Below are positions 1 to 11,257 of a DNA stretch of 64,000 nucleotides, in pieces. The notes under the pieces are model-generated. The model was not told the origin of the DNA. It was given only the letters and a program-made list of their open reading frames with translations, and ran no database searches. A program made the translations under genes and the position numbers. Position 1 is the first letter of the stretch. Each line of letters starts with the position of its first letter. The stretch spans positions 1,729,361 through 1,793,360 of the forward strand of contig NW_014575563.1 of NCBI RefSeq assembly GCF_000708205.1, written 5' to 3'. The stretch comes from Mixia osmundae IAM 14324. Its lineage: Eukaryota > Basidiomycota > Mixiomycetes > Mixiales > Mixiaceae.

Positions 1-2133
1 TGACCTTGGCGCGCCTGCACTCGATACGATCCCAGAGCACAGACACAAGAGACCGAGGGCTTCGGCGACAGACTTGATCGAGGACATCGGTGTCTTCAAA
101 CCGACCGCTGTGCCTGAAGGAGCAGATGCGAGCACGACGAAAGATGCAAGGCGACTGCTTGCCTCGCCCACCAGTCCCGCCAAGCGCGCACTGTCTAGCG
201 CTATATTTGATACAACACTTGCCGGACAATTACCCGCCTGGTCTTATATGGGCCCCACTCATACCGATGCCCTGCCGACAAAATCAGAGCCAGGTTCTCA
301 AGCGAGCGCTGTAGCGGCTCCATCAGCCAGCAAGACCTTCAGTCTAGCGTCGCCATCAAAAGTCCCCAAGGCGACTGTCCGAGCCATGTTCGCGGGCAGC
401 ACAAGTACCCCTGTGCATTCCGCATCGTCCAGCTTGCAGGCACTTGTGCATATCACAGAAGCCACGCCAACCCATGTCTCCACAGCAGGGCCACCGACAA
501 GACCGAACTTGGACCCGCGCACCACTGATCCCTTGCCTCTGTTGTCGACATTGGTTCGCCCCGTCATGCCAATGCGGCTGGAATCTGCACCGACGATCTT
601 GTCGCCTGCAGCCGGCAAGCAACGCATGCCCGGTCCAGCAATGCGTCCGCTCAGTCCTCGCAAGCCGACTCTTACGGACGATGTGCAGCTCCAGCAAGAA
701 TCTTCGCTCTCGCCTGTCGCCTTTCCCTCTAATTCGAGCGACACCGCGCGCACAAGCGCGAGCCACCTGTCTGCAACAAGCGTCATGAGCAGTGACAGGC
801 CAATCGACGCGCGAATGAGCGTCGAAAGCCGCCAAAGCGCGTCTCCCCCGAAGCCGTCCCTTAGCACGGTAGGCAAGCTCTTGCAATCGCCGAACAGATT
901 CCTCTTTCCATCTTCACCATCAAAGCGCGCGCAATCTCTCAGCTTGCCCGTCAGTCCTTCCAGAAGCAAGCCCATCTTCAGCTTCGCAAGCCCGAGCAAG
1001 AGCCCACGAGCGATCTACAAGGATGAGTCGACACCCAAGCGCTCGCCTGACAAGCGCTCTGCTTCGACACCCGGCCGTACTTTCTCACGCACTGCAATGA
1101 ATGACTCGACGGCTGCGAATCTGAGTCACTTGCAGAAGATGCTCAATCGGCTGCAAGCCCCAAGAGCTCGGTCTGCTTCTGCCGAGCTTGCCACACCGGC
1201 TACTGTTGCGGTACCTCTATGTCAGAGCGCGCCGGCTCTGCCCACTGTGTCGTCGTCGACCACTGCCAGTCTCGTAGCAAGCACAGACCGTCGATCCAGG
1301 TTGCCACGCTATGTTGACCGCCAGGTACCTACAAAGCCGCCTCATATCGTTGCTCCCAGGCGTACCGAGGACGCTAGCATTGGCCTTGGCCGTCCACCTA
1401 GGGCGGGGCCATCGAGCAGCCGGACGAGCTCTGCGGCAATCTTGATACGAGGCACTAGTCATGCGAGCCTCCCCGAGCAGCGAGCCTTGGCATCGACATC
1501 GGGCGTTGAACCTCGATCGGTCAGCAGCCCGGGCGCGCTCGAGACGAAACCGGCGAACGCCATGTCGACAGTGCTCGAGGATGTCGTCGCATTTGTGGAT
1601 GTGAGAACAGCGGAAGGCGATGATGCAAGCCAGCTATTCATCGAGATGCTCAGAGAAATGGGCGCCAAGGTGAGCCCGACTTGCTGAATGATGCGCCTAG
1701 CTGAGAACAGAGTCCAGGTGTACTTGCGTCCGTCGAATGCGCCGATTACGCACATTATCTACAAGTCTGGCAGACCGACGACATATCACTTTTACAAGTC
1801 TTGCATCGAGCCAAAGCCATTCATCGTCGGCACGAGCTGGATCTTGCAGTGTCATGCCGCTGTCGAGCGAGTCTCAGAAACACCATTTCTACTTGAGCTC
1901 GAGCCCGAAGCTGCTCTTCTGCCCAGAGTATGTGACTAGCTTTTGCGGCGGAGTCATTGCTGATCGACGAGTCACAGAGACGCTCGTCTGCGTCTGCACC
2001 GCGCGCCAGTCTGAGTCAGTCCGCGCAGCTCGAGCGAGCGAGGGACAAGGTGGCTCATTACGACCCGCCGAAGCGATCGCCACTGGCCAATCGATTGCAA
2101 TCTGTGCTCGAATCGCCGAATCGAGAGTTGTAG
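1..2133 (+). CDS. BRCT-domain protein, 5' partial
   Basis: The reading frame is open from base 2, so the N-terminus lies outside the window. Exons end at about 1669, 1927 and 2133, with introns of 48 and 44 bp. The first ~520 residues are Ser/Pro/Ala-rich and probably disordered, with many SP and SPSK motifs that suit proline-directed kinases. The C-terminal ~90 residues fit one BRCT fold: the opening VVAFVDVRTAEGDDAS, then ITHIIYKSGRPTT, then KPFIVGTSWILQC, where the Trp is the typical late BRCT tryptophan. This layout (long basic tail plus one C-terminal BRCT) is seen in fungal microcephalin-like proteins. BRCT domains bind phosphopeptides in DNA-damage and cell-cycle complexes; that role here is inference. 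The short exon after the BRCT ends in VLESPNREL. The gene converges on RFT1. Confidence 0.75.
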
Positions 2134-2222
2134 ATGTTGTAGCAAATCAGTCGTCGCTCTATCGCTGCCGTGTCAGAAGTAGCTTGAGGCGATCTCGCTC
2201 GCAGTATGCGCTGAAGGATGTA

Positions 2223-3851
2223 TCAGATAGAGCCGCGGTAGCAAAGAATGGCGCACCTGAGCGCAAGGCAGGCTGATGCTAGTAGAGCACCAGCTGATGC
2301 GGCTACCAGGAAGCCTCGCAGGCCGTAGACATCGACTTTCGCTACCGTGTAACGCGTGAGCGCACCAGATGCTGCAAAAGCGAGGATGACGATAGTCCCA
2401 GGTCTCCAGATTTTACTGGCTGTTGTGATTTTGCGCTTTTCGAAATAGCGTTTGATGAACCGAGAGCAAAGCATGATTCGCAAAGCCATATTGACGATGT
2501 TGGCATAGATGAGACCTCTCTCTTTCAGGCCCATCGTCTGCACGAATACATAGCATGCGGCAATGTAGATTGCGCTGAAGACGGTCATCAGGCGCGAAAC
2601 TCGAGCCAGTTGGTCTGGAGACGCGACAGCCTGCATAAAGGCTTCTGTGCTGCCATTGAGACCGAGCGCAGGTATGAAGTAGCAATAGGCCTGCAAAACC
2701 ACGGGCGCAGAGGTAGCTGACCACCTCGCACCCAGAACGTGATGGAGTAAGGGCGGAACGAGCGGAGGAGCGATCGTGACGAGAAGGAGCGCCAAGTGCA
2801 AATGAGCGGTGATGAGCGAACTGAGCACTTGCCATGCACGAGCAGTGTCCGCTTTTGCACTCTTGTCGTCTTGCTCTCGTCCGTTGAGCGCCTGCGAGAA
2901 ATACAGGCGCGAAGACTCTTCGACGGGCTGGAAGACGATACGCGCGATCAGACTGCCATAATTCAATGCGACTGCGTAGCCGCCCTGGTCTTCAATAGGA
3001 CTGACGCGGGAAACGATGAGTTTGTCGCCTTCCGTCAGGAATTGTTTGACAAGTGACTGCTTGCTCAATGCCCATGCGAGCATCGTCGTCTTTTCATCAC
3101 GAGACTTGCTCCTGTCAGCTACTACCTGACTCTGCCATCGATATCCAGCGACCAAGACGGAGGCATAGGCGAGCTGGCCGCATCCGAAGGCGAGCAAGGC
3201 AGCTATGTCACCAGCCCACATGAGGACGAGAACCGTGACGATAGCCTTGAAGATTACTGCAGTGCCTTCAATACGAACGCGCACTTGAATGCGAAGATCA
3301 GCCTGTGCTTGCTGGTACAGGTATTCGATCGAAAGCTCGAGAATGGATGCGAGACCGTACATGAACACACATTCGGCAAAGTAGCTCTGCCGTCTGACGG
3401 TCGCAGAGGACGTGAGATAGTACGTCAAGCACACCAGCGGGCAGAGTACGGCCCCCACTTGCACAGGCAGATTGGCGACATTGAGGACAGCCTGTCGCGA
3501 GCGCAGAAGTTGTGTTTGCTCGACGCGTACTTGATCAAGCCTTGTCTGCACAGACTCGTCTCCACCTCGCAGACGAAATTTCAAAGCCGTCTCCTCAGCG
3601 TTCAGAGGTGCTAGCGAAGGTGCCGTACGGGCGACTGCACCTCGTATGCCCTCTCGCGAAAGGAACAAGATTGTATTGAGGAGCAATTCGAGTTGGATCG
3701 TTGCCGTTCCGAACGCTTCCGGCGTCGTGAGTCTGAGCAAGACCTGGTTGAGAGCAAAAGTGACGACGCGAGTGCCGAGCTGTAGGATGACGAGGTAGAT
3801 GGCACCGCCGAGTGCGGCCGAGCGCGCTTGATCCGACATCGTCGATGACAT
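2223..3851 (-). CDS. RFT1: Man5GlcNAc2-PP-dolichol translocation protein Rft1
   Basis: A single exon of 542 residues, the usual length of the Rft1 family. It is a polytopic ER membrane protein with many hydrophobic segments (for example near residues 18-40, 115-140 and 385-410) and has the family N-terminal pattern ALGGAIYLVILQLGTRVVTF followed by LSREGIRGAVART. Rft1 is needed for the lipid-linked Man5GlcNAc2 oligosaccharide to reach the ER lumen for N-glycosylation; whether it is the flippase itself is debated. The first ATG is used; a second Met five codons on is an alternative. Its 5' end faces the DAHP synthase gene, and it ends 89 bp from the BRCT gene. Confidence 0.93.
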   Translation of the reverse strand: MSSTMSDQARSAALGGAIYLVILQLGTRVVTFALNQVLLRLTTPEAFGTATIQLELLLNTILFLSREGIRGAVARTAPSLAPLNAEETALKFRLRGGDESVQTRLDQVRVEQTQLLRSRQAVLNVANLPVQVGAVLCPLVCLTYYLTSSATVRRQSYFAECVFMYGLASILELSIEYLYQQAQADLRIQVRVRIEGTAVIFKAIVTVLVLMWAGDIAALLAFGCGQLAYASVLVAGYRWQSQVVADRSKSRDEKTTMLAWALSKQSLVKQFLTEGDKLIVSRVSPIEDQGGYAVALNYGSLIARIVFQPVEESSRLYFSQALNGREQDDKSAKADTARAWQVLSSLITAHLHLALLLVTIAPPLVPPLLHHVLGARWSATSAPVVLQAYCYFIPALGLNGSTEAFMQAVASPDQLARVSRLMTVFSAIYIAACYVFVQTMGLKERGLIYANIVNMALRIMLCSRFIKRYFEKRKITTASKIWRPGTIVILAFAASGALTRYTVAKVDVYGLRGFLVAASAGALLASACLALRCAILCYRGSI

Positions 3852-4113
3852 GACGCCGCACAGACTTCACGAATCCGCAAGCGAGCTGACGCCCGAGCTT
3901 TGGGTAGTCAAGGCGAGTGCCGTACAGCACCTTTGCTGTCCATAGACATAGTCAAGATGCTGCACTACCAGCAGCTCAGCAGTCCTTCGCTGAGTGCGCT
4001 GCGTGGCAGCAAGCATGTGGGTCCAGATGATAAAATATCAAATTCGCCATACACCACTGACTCCACGTTTTTCTTGCCGGACACAGATTTGCACGTCTTG
4101 CCGGCCTCACATC

Positions 4114-5591
4114 ATGACGGCCATAGGCAGACAAGCGAGCAGTCCACTCGACGCCTACGACGATCTGAACGTGTCTGGCTACGACCCTTTGCTTCAGCCG
4201 GCCTTGCTCAAGTCTGAAATCCCACTGTCGGATGCATCCAAAACGACAATTGCGCTCGCTCGTCGGGCGGCCAACGACATCATCGCAGGCGAAGACAACA
4301 GGGTCATCGTCATCGTTGGACCTTGCTCCATACACAGTCAGTGGCGAGTCATGTGCCCGGTCAGGAGCTAAGCGACGTGTTGGCGCCAACAGGCCCAGAA
4401 CAAGCGCTAGAGTATGCACGACTGCTCAGAGCAAAGATCGATAGCTGGCCCAACCTGCTCATCATCATGCGTGCCTACTTCGAAAAGCCGAGGCAGGCAT
4501 ATGGGTGTCATTCAGGAGACGGCGAGCTTACACATTGGATGCACGCAGGACGACAGTCGGCTGGAAGGGCCTCATGTACGTTCACAGCCACTCGAGGCAT
4601 CTTGCGATATCCTGAATGGTATGGCAATGCACAGAAACGATCCCAATCTTGATGGAAGCTTCATGATCAACAAGGGTCTCCGCGTCGCGCGCCAGCTGCT
4701 TTGCGACTTGACAGAGCTCGGTCTGCCTGTCGGCTGCGAATTACTTGACACCATCAGGTCCGCATTCTCACATGAGCCCTGTCTGGAGCTCATCTGAGTC
4801 TTCCGACAGCCCACAATTTTTGTCAGACTGCATCTCTTGGGGCGCAATCGGCGCACGCACGACAGAAAGTCAGCTGCATCGAGAGCTAGGTATGCACCCA
4901 GGCCCTCCGGTCAAATTCGATGCTCAAACGAGACGTAGCATCGGGCATGTCGTTCCCCATTGGCTTCAAGAATGGCACAGACGGCGGTGTGACGGTAGCG
5001 GTAGATGCCATGCGCGCAGCCTCACATCCTCACGCTTTCATGGGTATCACCTCTTCGGGACTAGCATCCATCGTCAAGACACGGGGAAACCCAGCAGTCC
5101 ACATCATCCTCCGAGGCGGTTCTTCAGGGACGAACTACGCCCCGAGCGATATCGCAAAGACGAAGACAGCGTCTGCGAAAGCGCGACCGACGTTCCATCC
5201 TTCCATCATGGTCGATTGTTCCCATGGCAATTCACTCAAGGATCATCGCAATCAGGCCAAAGTCAATGCTGCCATTTGCGAGCAGCTTCGTGCGGGCGAA
5301 GATGCCATTACAGGCGTCATGATCGAATCTCACCTGGAAGAAGGCAGACAAGATGTGCCTACCGAAGGCCCGTCCGGCCTCAAGCGCGGCGTCTCTATCA
5401 CCGACGCATGCGTCAATTTCGTTACCACTGTACAGCTCCTCAGCGATTTGAACGAGGTGCGAACTTTTGAATTGAGCCATGAACTTGCGCTAAAGCGTCG
5501 ATTGATCGCTCAGGCTGTCGGCGTTCGCAATTCGGCTAGCAAACAAAAGCATGCAAACGGACATGCAAATGGCAACGGAACAGCGCACTAA
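4114..5591 (+). CDS. ARO3/ARO4: 3-deoxy-D-arabino-heptulosonate-7-phosphate synthase
   Basis: Class I (AroF/G/H-type) DAHP synthase, first step of the shikimate pathway: phosphoenolpyruvate plus erythrose 4-phosphate. Exons 4114-4336, 4393-4492, 4549-4575, 4635-4757, 4810-4889 and 4939-5591 sum to 1206 nt (401 residues, normal length). Family motifs are [54 protein letters not shown] and MVDCSHGNS. The third exon is only 27 nt and encodes TTVGWKGL. The intron before it needs a GC donor at 4493 to give the invariant [11 protein letters not shown]; a GT donor at 4505 would insert four residues (QAYG). I cannot tell the Tyr- from the Phe-inhibited isozyme. The C-terminal ~20 residues are a His/Asn/Gly-rich tail outside the fold. 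Confidence 0.93.
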
Positions 5592-5685
5592 TGGCATGCT
5601 ACTGCGACGAGATCGACGAGAGCGTCTAAGTCATCGCATGCTTGTACGAATGACATGCAGCTCTGTACAACCTACAATGAGACTT

Positions 5686-6843
5686 CTATTTCGAAACATG
5701 ATCTGCAGGCATGGCCGTCGTGTCCAGTAATGCGAGTGGTCGCTCGATGGCACCCATGTGTGACTGTACAGTCGTCGAGGGCGAGATCTCGAACAGAGTG
5801 GCGAGATCGCGCAGAGCCAGAGAATGACTCGTCGCAGGCTCGGGCGATAGGCCTCTGACGAGTTCCGCAGCAGTTTTTGGAACTTCGTCCGGCAAGAGTA
5901 CCGCAGCTTCTTGATGACGACTCGGACGGACGACGTCAAGTGCGCTCGTGAGGAGTGTCCTGATGTGACGCTCGACGGCGAGCAGCATGAGCGAGACTGC
6001 CGGCTTGTCCACGCCGGCTGAGAGCCCGCTATCGCATGCAATGAGACTCATTCGGTCGGTCAGGCTCTCATGATCTGGTAAGCGTTTGCTCTCGAGGCAC
6101 AGCGGCGCTTGTTGCCATCGATTGTAATCTTGAGTAGAGACTGCGCACGAGACTTAGCGAGCAGTATGACCCAGAGCCCAGCGACGCACCTTCAGCATTG
6201 GGAAACACAGGCCCCTCTTTGGCCTTGGCACTGCCTGGCTTGACAATCTCAACGCGAGGCTTTGCAAGGAGCGCTTGACCGTCTGCGCCCAGTCGCGTCG
6301 GGCTAGTCGGAGAAGCGGCCGGCAAGGTGCCATTGACCTTGGCTTTGGATGCTGCATTGGCGGACTGGGCTAGATCGATCGTATTGAGCTGTTTGAGTCT
6401 CGCTCGCTCCCTCTTACCGAGCGACATGACTTGGTTTCTCAGCCTTGCCCTTTGCGAGTCCCGCTCGAGCAAGTCATCGCCTTCTAGCCTTCTACGCTTA
6501 GACCAGCCCGAGTGTCTCGACGAAGGCGTGGCGGACGATCTGGATGTGTTGAAGAGGACAGACAGGATGAGTGCCGTGTGGAGCTCAGCTACCATACTTG
6601 ATCAGCGCGAACAGCAGGCGTCGAGGCACTCTACTAACCTGCTTCTGGCCCACCGCGACGCAGGGCAGACTGTGTTGCCTCCTCGAACTCATCTCGGCTC
6701 AGCTTGCCGGTGAGAAAGTCGACGAGACTCGTCCAATAGACAAGTCCCTGGTCGGGCGGCAGTAGACTTGCCAGTCTGTCTTTGATACCCAGCGTGTCTG
6801 CCCTCTTCTGATCAACAGACGGAGGGAAGAGGCCCGTCGCCAT
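5686..6843 (-). CDS. HFI1: SAGA complex subunit Hfi1/Ada1
   Basis: Three exons (6639-6843, 6190-6588, 5686-6140) sum to 1059 nt, 352 residues. The N-terminal block VYWTSLVDFLTGKLSRDEFE followed by LHTALILSVLFNT is the family signature. The central part is basic and carries a likely nuclear signal (SKRRRLEGDD). The C-terminal half holds the Hfi1 histone-fold region: APLCLESKRLPDHESLTDRM, then LMLLAVERHIRTLL. Hfi1/Ada1 pairs with Spt7-type partners to hold the SAGA coactivator together. The start chosen is the only ATG in the 5' region; the gene is head to head with the hydrolase, about 220 bp apart. Confidence 0.88.
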
Positions 6844-7064
6844 CTCGGCGCACTTCAGGCCGTGCTCTTTGCCCGCTACGTTGGACGTTCTGACTGTCCA
6901 GCCGGGCCGCGATACCAAAATGGCGCGCGACTTTTGGCTTCTCGTGCCTGCCTGGCGCCGACGAGGAGGACCCTGCGCAGCGCAATGAACACACGACCGA
7001 CTGCGCAGAACAGACGGCAAGTGATCTCGTCAGGCGACGCACTGTAGTCGTCCGCGTCGCGCAG

Positions 7065-8658
7065 ATGCCACAGGGGCGTGACTGGGCGTCCTCGACCGGC
7101 TCAGCATTGGAACTGTCTGCAGCTTCACCGACGGGCTTGCCTCAGCACAGGCAGCACTTTGCCAACCTCATCGATCGTTCTCCGTCTCCCAGCGGTCGCA
7201 GGAGCTCCCTCTCTGACTTGCCGAGCTCGGACAGCCCGAGCAAACTCACGCCTGTCTCGACTAGTCGCGGCAAGAGCGTGACGGGCGCCTTGCCACAGTG
7301 GCGTACGCCCAGTCTCACGTCCAGCAACAGCATCAAGAGCGCAAGACGCAAGTCGGCTCAGCTCTCCACCGTAGCGACAGGATCGATATCGCACAGAAGC
7401 AAGCGACGCGCATTGACAGGACTCATCAGCGTCGTACTCTTTCTGATCTTGCTCAACTGGCAGAGCGACGACGGCGCCAAGAGCGTGCTGTCCAGGATGA
7501 AAGCACTCGCTCCGGACTCAGCAAGCGTCGGGCGACTCTTGCCAGGCAGGCGCCGACCGCCAACGCCCAATCCGCCCATACCTGCCAGCATGAAATACAT
7601 CACACTGCCTTACAAGACAGCAGGCAACATGACCATCAGCTTCGACTTGTACATCCCCAAAACTCCGCCACGGTACCATTCAAGGTCCAAGCGACCCGCT
7701 CTCGTCTACTTCCACGGCGGCGGCGTCATAGTAGGCACAAAACAATCTTGGCTGCCCTTCTGGCTCATTCACGCCTGTCTCGATCGCGGCTACATCTTCA
7801 TCTCAGCAGACTATAGACTACTGTACCCCTCGAACGGACACGACGTCTATTCGGACGTTACCGACCTCTTCCGGTTTATCAGGCGAGAACTCAACGGCGT
7901 GCTTGCCGACCGCTCAGAAGACATCGGCGTTCTCATCGACAGGGACAGGATAGGCGTTTCTGGCAGCTCCGGTGGAGGCTGGCTCGCCTATCTGGCCGCT
8001 GCGCACCACAAGAACAGCGCTGTCAAAGTCCTCATCAACTTTTATGCAATGGGCGGTGACTTCCTCGTGCGTCTCCCTACCGTCATCTCCAACAGAGGCT
8101 GACGTTGCATGACAGAGCGAAAGATATGTGGTAAAAGGCGCAAGAAATCGCGACGGACTACCCCCGATTGACGCCAAAAATATCCAATCGCTCATCGAGC
8201 CGGGCGTCGTTCTGCGGCCGACTTGCGCAGAGCCAGCAGCAGGCGATCCAGAAACTGGCTTGCCTACCAATCCACGGAGCCAGCTCGTGCACTATCTCAT
8301 AGAACAGGCTGTCTATCTCGACGTTCTCACGGGCCACAAGGGTGTCACGAAGGATCTAGAGCCACTGGTCAAGAATGAACTTGCGGCCGCCGAGAGGATA
8401 CCCATCGATTCGAGGGCTCTATTTCCACAACTCTTAGTCTCAGAAAACTGGCCGCCTTCGTACCTCTTGCATGGCAGTCGTGATTCAGCAGTGTTGGTAG
8501 GCGAGACGGTACATATAGCAGAGAAGATCAGACGGGCAGGCGTGGAATGCAAAGTCGCCATCATCGATGGGGCGGAGCATTCGTTCGATCTGCACGGTCA
8601 TGGCCCGGACAAGCTCAGGGATGCCGTCGACTTCCTCCAAAGACACCTAGAATTGTAG
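7065..8658 (+). CDS. membrane-anchored alpha/beta hydrolase (HSL/acetyl-esterase type)
   Basis: Exons 7065-8066 and 8116-8658 (514 residues). The first ~115 residues are Ser/Arg-rich and likely cytosolic, followed by one hydrophobic segment (LTGLISVVLFLILLNW), so the protein looks like a type II anchored enzyme. The catalytic domain shows the oxyanion-hole motif YFHGGGVIVG, the nucleophile elbow GVSGSSGGGW (a variant G-x-S-x-G) and a C-terminal DGAEHSFDLHG that supplies the His. This is the hormone-sensitive-lipase-like arrangement (HGGG upstream of GxSxG). The substrate cannot be named; fungal relatives include deacetylases and lipid esterases. Confidence 0.85.
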
Positions 8659-8712
8659 CAGACATCACACGTGTAGAACGTCACATCAATGCGCTAAGAT
8701 GATGTATTGGGT

Positions 8713-10904
8713 TTACGACAACAGATCAATGTATAGTGCTCGGTAGACATGAACGTGGTATGTGATTATGCGAGCGAGCGATGTTGCGATCGTTTGAATG
8801 GTTGCCTGTTGTTGCAACAGACCTGCAGACGAAAGTAAAGCGGTATGCGATGATGTCGTAGGTGTACAGAGTTGCTCGCCTTCGCGCAGCCACCACGGTG
8901 TGCCACGCAACAGAGTGAGCGATTCGTCGTCGATATGTGCACGGAGTATCGTGCGTAGATGCTGCTCGACAAGATTCCATAGCCTTGAGGATGGCATTAT
9001 GTTATTGTTGGCCCAGCCCTTTGCGATGTCGGCGACTCGCTCTGCGTCAGAGAAATGGGAAGCGATCTCCTCGGCAACATTAGCGAGCACGATGCGACGC
9101 CAGACTGTGTCCGAGACGCTTGCGCGGCCGTTGCTGCAAGTGCCTTGCACGATACAAGCAAGTCTGTGTCCGAGCTCCGAAGGTAGCGTCTTCTTGCGCT
9201 GGCCAAACAGCTGCTTGGCGTAGAGACCAAAGAGATGAAAGACGATGAGCTCCGTGATGCTCTGGTGTACCGATTTGAGTCGATCGAGGTCAAGTCTGAA
9301 CGTTTCTGGCACCTTGCTATCGCCTTGCGCAGTGCGAGGCTCGAGGACTATATCAACGAGGCCATAGCCAATCGACTTGTCGAGTGAATCAACAGTAGCT
9401 TGGTCGATAAGTGCTCGAGTGGTCGACAGATGCGCCTTACATGTGAGCGCATAGCTTGACCGAAACCAGTGAAGCTCGCTCTCTGGCGACGTGATGAGCA
9501 GATACGGTCGCAGCTTCTTGAGCTGATAATTGGCAACGTCCTATACATTTCATTAGCTCTGTCGCTACAGCTGCGGAGAGGACTCACAAGTCTCATGAGC
9601 TCAACGGTATCAAAGCATGCTTGCAAGCCTGTTGCGATGCTGGCCAGCGTGGGCTCGGACAGCAGATCCATCATCTGCGTGATTCGAGCATCGCGGATGG
9701 GTGCTGCATGCATCAGCAAGACCGAACCAACGAAGCGTGCGAATCGAGCGAGATCAAAAGTGCGGTGATCCGCTTGCTGCGTAACCAGGCTGGTATCGAG
9801 GCTGTCTCTGATATTCCTCGCAGAGCTCTGATCCTTGCAATCCGGCAGTAGAGCGAGTAGGAGAGATTTCAGTTCTTCGACGAGATGAGGTATGCGGCTC
9901 GGCAAGCGGACAGATAGATTGCCAGACGCAAGCATGCCGACGTTTGAGCGACAGAAGCAAGTAAGGACGCTCGAGCTGTCGGCCTCGCAGATGAATGTCG
10001 TACAGCGACAGCCGCTTATGATCTCACGCGCGACTGCGAGATTGTACATGGCACAAGCTTCCCTCCGCTTAAAATTCGACGGGCCCTCCGTATTTGGTCG
10101 AAAGTGAATGACGGGCGTGTGTGCGAGATCGTGACGCAGCTGTGGGTTGGCAAGCAACGATGCCAGATCGAGCTCTTTGAGAGACTGTTGCGAGATAGGC
10201 GGTCTGAGCGCTGGTACACAAAGCGCATCGTGCTCGAGTGCGACCATGCCCTCTTGGGAGGCGTGGCGAGAGAGCGCCAGGCTGGTAGGCTGATGGATCT
10301 GATGTAGTACCTTTAGCTGTCTCTCGTTGAGCACAGGCTGAGACGCGAGTGACGTGTGCGACTTTGCCGAGTGGTTCACGGGAAGAGGGGGCACTGGCGG
10401 CGGAGCAGTAAAGACAGGCTTTGCAGATGGTGAACGCCGACAGCGTCGTCTCGGGTTTGTCCTGCCGTGAGAGGATCTCCGTCGCTTCTTGGGTGCTGTC
10501 GTGCTTGGCTCGTCGGTTGGCAGCGAATCACTCGAGTGAGTCCGTTTGAGACTGCATTGTAGCGTGGGCGTGTCGACCTTTGAGAGAAGCTCGATTGAGC
10601 TGACGCTGCTCGACGAACCTGATGCGGATTTGATCCTGAATGTGCGGTACGAGGCAGACATGGGCACTGACTCGGCCTGACCGTCCTTCTGACCTGCCTC
10701 TGGCGTCAGAAGCAGCTCGCCTCTTATGGGCGAGGCAAGTCTTGGCGTTGCATGGCAGTGGTCCGGCGGCAGTTGCAGGAGTTCCTGACTCGGCTGTCCC
10801 TCGTGCTCGACGATGCGGTGGGCATCGGAGACTGCCGTCTCGTGTGCCGAGTTGAACGTGGGTGAGGGCAAGTCGGACTGCAAATCCGCCCACGAGTCGG
10901 CCAT
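8713..10904 (-). CDS. Tcp11-family protein (Sok1-like)
   Basis: Two exons (9588-10904 and 8713-9540) joined by a 47-bp intron give 714 residues. The N-terminal ~190 residues are low-complexity and contain a bipartite basic stretch (PKKRRRSSHGRTNPRRRCRR). The rest fits the T-complex-11 domain: LVEELKSLLLALLPD, then VGSVLLMHAAPIRDARITQMMDLL, then the core DVANYQLKKLRPYLL, which is the best marker. In yeast Sok1 is a dosage suppressor of protein-kinase-A loss; the molecular function of Tcp11 domains is not settled. The gene ends about 54 bp from the hydrolase. Confidence 0.85.
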
Positions 10905-11257
10905 CGTGCAAAACGAGCTCTTGGTCGTTCGCTTGTCTTATGTTCGGGAAGTGAGCATCGCACAGGTCCCCAGCGTGCGGTCTCGCTAGCGCAGACTTTT
11001 ACTGCTTAAGTTAGTCTGTCCGGTCGCACAGACCTCGTTCTTTTCATTGTGGCTTCGTCTTGTCAGCGCGCAAAGGCTAGCCTCGCTCTTCCCTGGCGTG
11101 TCTCTCGAGGTCTCTCCGCGCTGTCGCGGCTAAAGTTCGGGACGCGCCCAATTATGCCTTTGCGAGACGGCAGGGGCAGTAGGTTAACGTTGCTTTAGTT
11201 ACGTTGCATGGATTACAGTGTGTGACCGGTCTTTATATAAAGAGAGGGCCTAACGTA
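10905..11257. promoter_or_regulatory. 353-bp gap upstream of the Tcp11 gene and downstream of the Ish1-like gene
   Basis: No open frame of note. Near 11229-11240 there is a self-complementary TATA-like core (ctttatataaag). It lies just beyond the stop codon of the Ish1-like gene on the minus strand, so it may belong to that gene's 3' end rather than to a promoter. The segment next to the Tcp11 start shows nothing else I can name. Confidence 0.3.

Noticed and set aside
298-999. A long minus-strand frame opposite the BRCT gene.
   Set aside because: It is the complement of Ser/Pro-rich codons; it has no domain and the plus frame leads into a BRCT domain.
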